A DNA stretch of 64,000 nucleotides from Isoetes taiwanensis (Eukaryota > Streptophyta > Lycopodiopsida > Isoetales > Isoetaceae), in assembly GCA_021234155.1 (NCBI GenBank), contig JAJEKV010000013.1, positions 4,150,028 through 4,214,027 on the forward strand. The letters are read 5' to 3'. Positions 62,991-64,000 of this stretch are shown here, piece by piece. The translations under genes were made by a program, and so were the position numbers. The notes below the pieces were generated by a model. The model saw only the letters and a program-made list of their open reading frames with translations, did not search any database and was not told the DNA's origin. How positions within the stretch are numbered: position 1 is the first letter of the stretch; every line of letters starts with the position of its first letter.

Positions 62991-63263
62991 AGCTCTCGGC
63001 AGGTACACCAGCCAACATCTGTAACACACAATTCTATTTGGGGTCCAAGTGTCATAACTAGATATTCCCATATGCAGGCTACCCACTCTATACCATTGTA
63101 GAAACACTGCCGAGATGAATGAAAAGCCTAGCTAGCGGGAGCTTTTGTCTATTTTCATGCGACCTATTCGAGAATAACAAACTTTGTGCACAGATAACAT
63201 CCCTTAGCTAAATTCCGACATCCAAGACTATCTACTGTCACAACCCTCAACTAAATCAGATTA

Positions 63264-63335
63264 ACACCAAGACAGAGCTGCCTACCCCACAACACCACAA
63301 CACCAAGACAGGGTTGCCTACCCCATAGCAATACG
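63264..63335. repeat. Short tandem duplication
   Basis: 'aacaccaagacagagctgcc' + 'taccccacaaca' is repeated as 'aacaccaagacagggttgcc' + 'taccccatagca'. Confidence 0.8.
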
Positions 63336-63510
63336 TATTATTCGTATGATATGGCACAAATTTGTCGTATAATACGTAAAAAATATGGCAAAAAACAATT
63401 CCGGCGCCAGAAGATTTTCGCATATGTGAAAAAACTAAAGTGCGTACGCAAAAGTTTTTTCGCATACGCAAAACAGTGAAAAACGCGTATGCGAAAAGGC
63501 CTTTTTTTAT
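63329..63510. repeat. Cluster of hairpins (possible MITE remnant)
   Basis: 'tacgtattat' (63333-63342) pairs with 'ataatacgta' (63369-63378). Further right, 'ttttcgcatacgc' (about 63457-63469) pairs perfectly with 'gcgtatgcgaaaa' (about 63486-63498), a 13-bp stem. Related 'ttttcgcatatgtgaaaa' lies at 63413-63430. No target duplication was identified. Confidence 0.65.
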
Positions 63511-63653
63511 AATTAATTATTTAATCTAACATGGAATATTGTTCCTATAACTTTATTAATTCCTACTAGTGTCGATATACAAGAAAGATGGTATATTGTC
63601 AATTCTCTATTAACTACATCTTTGATTTACCAACCTTTATGCATTAAATATTA

Positions 63654-63681
63654 CTAGTTATGGTGCCCGACATTGCCGGGC
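63654..63681 (-). mobile_element. Candidate Helitron 3' terminus
   Basis: Read on the minus strand: GCCCGGCAATGTCGGGC (hairpin with one mismatch, 63681-63665), seven bases, CTAG (63657-63654), then T. A short GC hairpin followed within about 12 bases by CTRR and a host T is the standard Helitron 3' end. The body would extend to the right, past the window edge, so the 5' TC end cannot be checked. Confidence 0.45.
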
Positions 63682-64000
63682 TTAGTAACAATTTGAAGAG
63701 GTGCCTGTGTCATTGTTGGCTAGAATAGACAATATGGTTTGAAGGGGCAAGGGCAGTATGGAGGAACTTTTTAAGATTCATAGACATAGAGTTCAATATA
63801 TGGATTTTATATACGTGGCATTTAGGGCTTTAAACTTGATTATGCTGTATTGGATCAAGTACAAATACTCATAACCTAATGTCGAACCTGGATGTACTTG
63901 ATAATTGCTTCAGATAGTTGGTCCTCTATGTCGCCTAAGGACAATAATATAGGACGAGGACTATTAGAAAGATATTTTGAAAATGGCAATAAGGAGGATA
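63682..64000. other. No gene seen
   Basis: Sequence at the right edge. If the Helitron call is right, this is its interior. No helicase or Rep coding is visible. Confidence 0.3.

Overview
The window looks like repeat-rich nuclear DNA of a land plant. The evidence is a plant-type aminoalcohol phosphotransferase gene with many small exons, a PLS-class pentatricopeptide repeat (PPR) gene, a fragment of the plant mitochondrial ATP synthase delta-prime subunit, a plant L1 LINE with the zf-RVT C-terminus, a Helitron-type helicase, a Mutator-like foldback element, and Ty3/gypsy elements. The low gene density and the several divergent LINE lineages recall a fern, but that is inference from general character and not a database match.

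Layout. 0.8-7.1 kb: nested, 5'-truncated LINEs (called A1, A2, A3 and B here) joined by long (TC)n/(CA)n or (ATTCT)n tracts; A1 (3.34-6.54 kb) is the longest. 7.27-20.85 kb: a minus-strand gene of a DUF7869-like family, already carrying stops, split by an 11.55-kb LTR retrotransposon (8526-20078, 5-bp target duplication AAGTC) with 1.7-kb LTRs and no visible pol. 21.5-26.5 kb: LINE fragments, a LINE B insertion, and LINE C, whose EN-RT frame is broken by one stop. 26.9-28.9 kb: tandem repeats and a 557-bp foldback element with a perfect 9-bp target duplication.

28.97-34.5 kb holds the only good cellular genes. Thirteen exons in one open frame encode the C-terminal part of an ethanolamine/choline phosphotransferase (minus). 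A PPR gene lies directly upstream on the same strand. The PPR frame ends early exactly where the 5' exons of the phosphotransferase should begin. 36-41.9 kb: minisatellites, helicase remains, and a striking array of 20-28 bp palindromes (40.49-40.95 kb). 41.97-43.66 kb: an ATP synthase delta-prime pseudogene and an L1 fragment with a 19-bp target duplication.

44.60-47.12 kb and 57.42-59.99 kb are two copies of one 2.5-kb segment built largely on a GGGAATCT-type satellite. Between them is a 5'-truncated, plus-strand chromodomain-type Ty3/gypsy element (47.12-53.28 kb) with decayed protease, RT, RNase H and integrase frames and a 1.57-kb 3' LTR. 60.73-62.35 kb is a decayed second copy of the 5' part of the PPR gene. 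The right end has hairpin-rich DNA and a candidate Helitron 3' terminus.

The most interesting signals are: (1) LINEs embedded in or ending with pyrimidine microsatellites, with a different tail in each copy; (2) a LINE B 3' hairpin whose loop is UUCG in some copies and GAAA in another homologous site; (3) differences between repeat copies concentrated at CAG/CTG triplets, which may be a methylation-linked sequencing artefact; and (4) the palindrome array.
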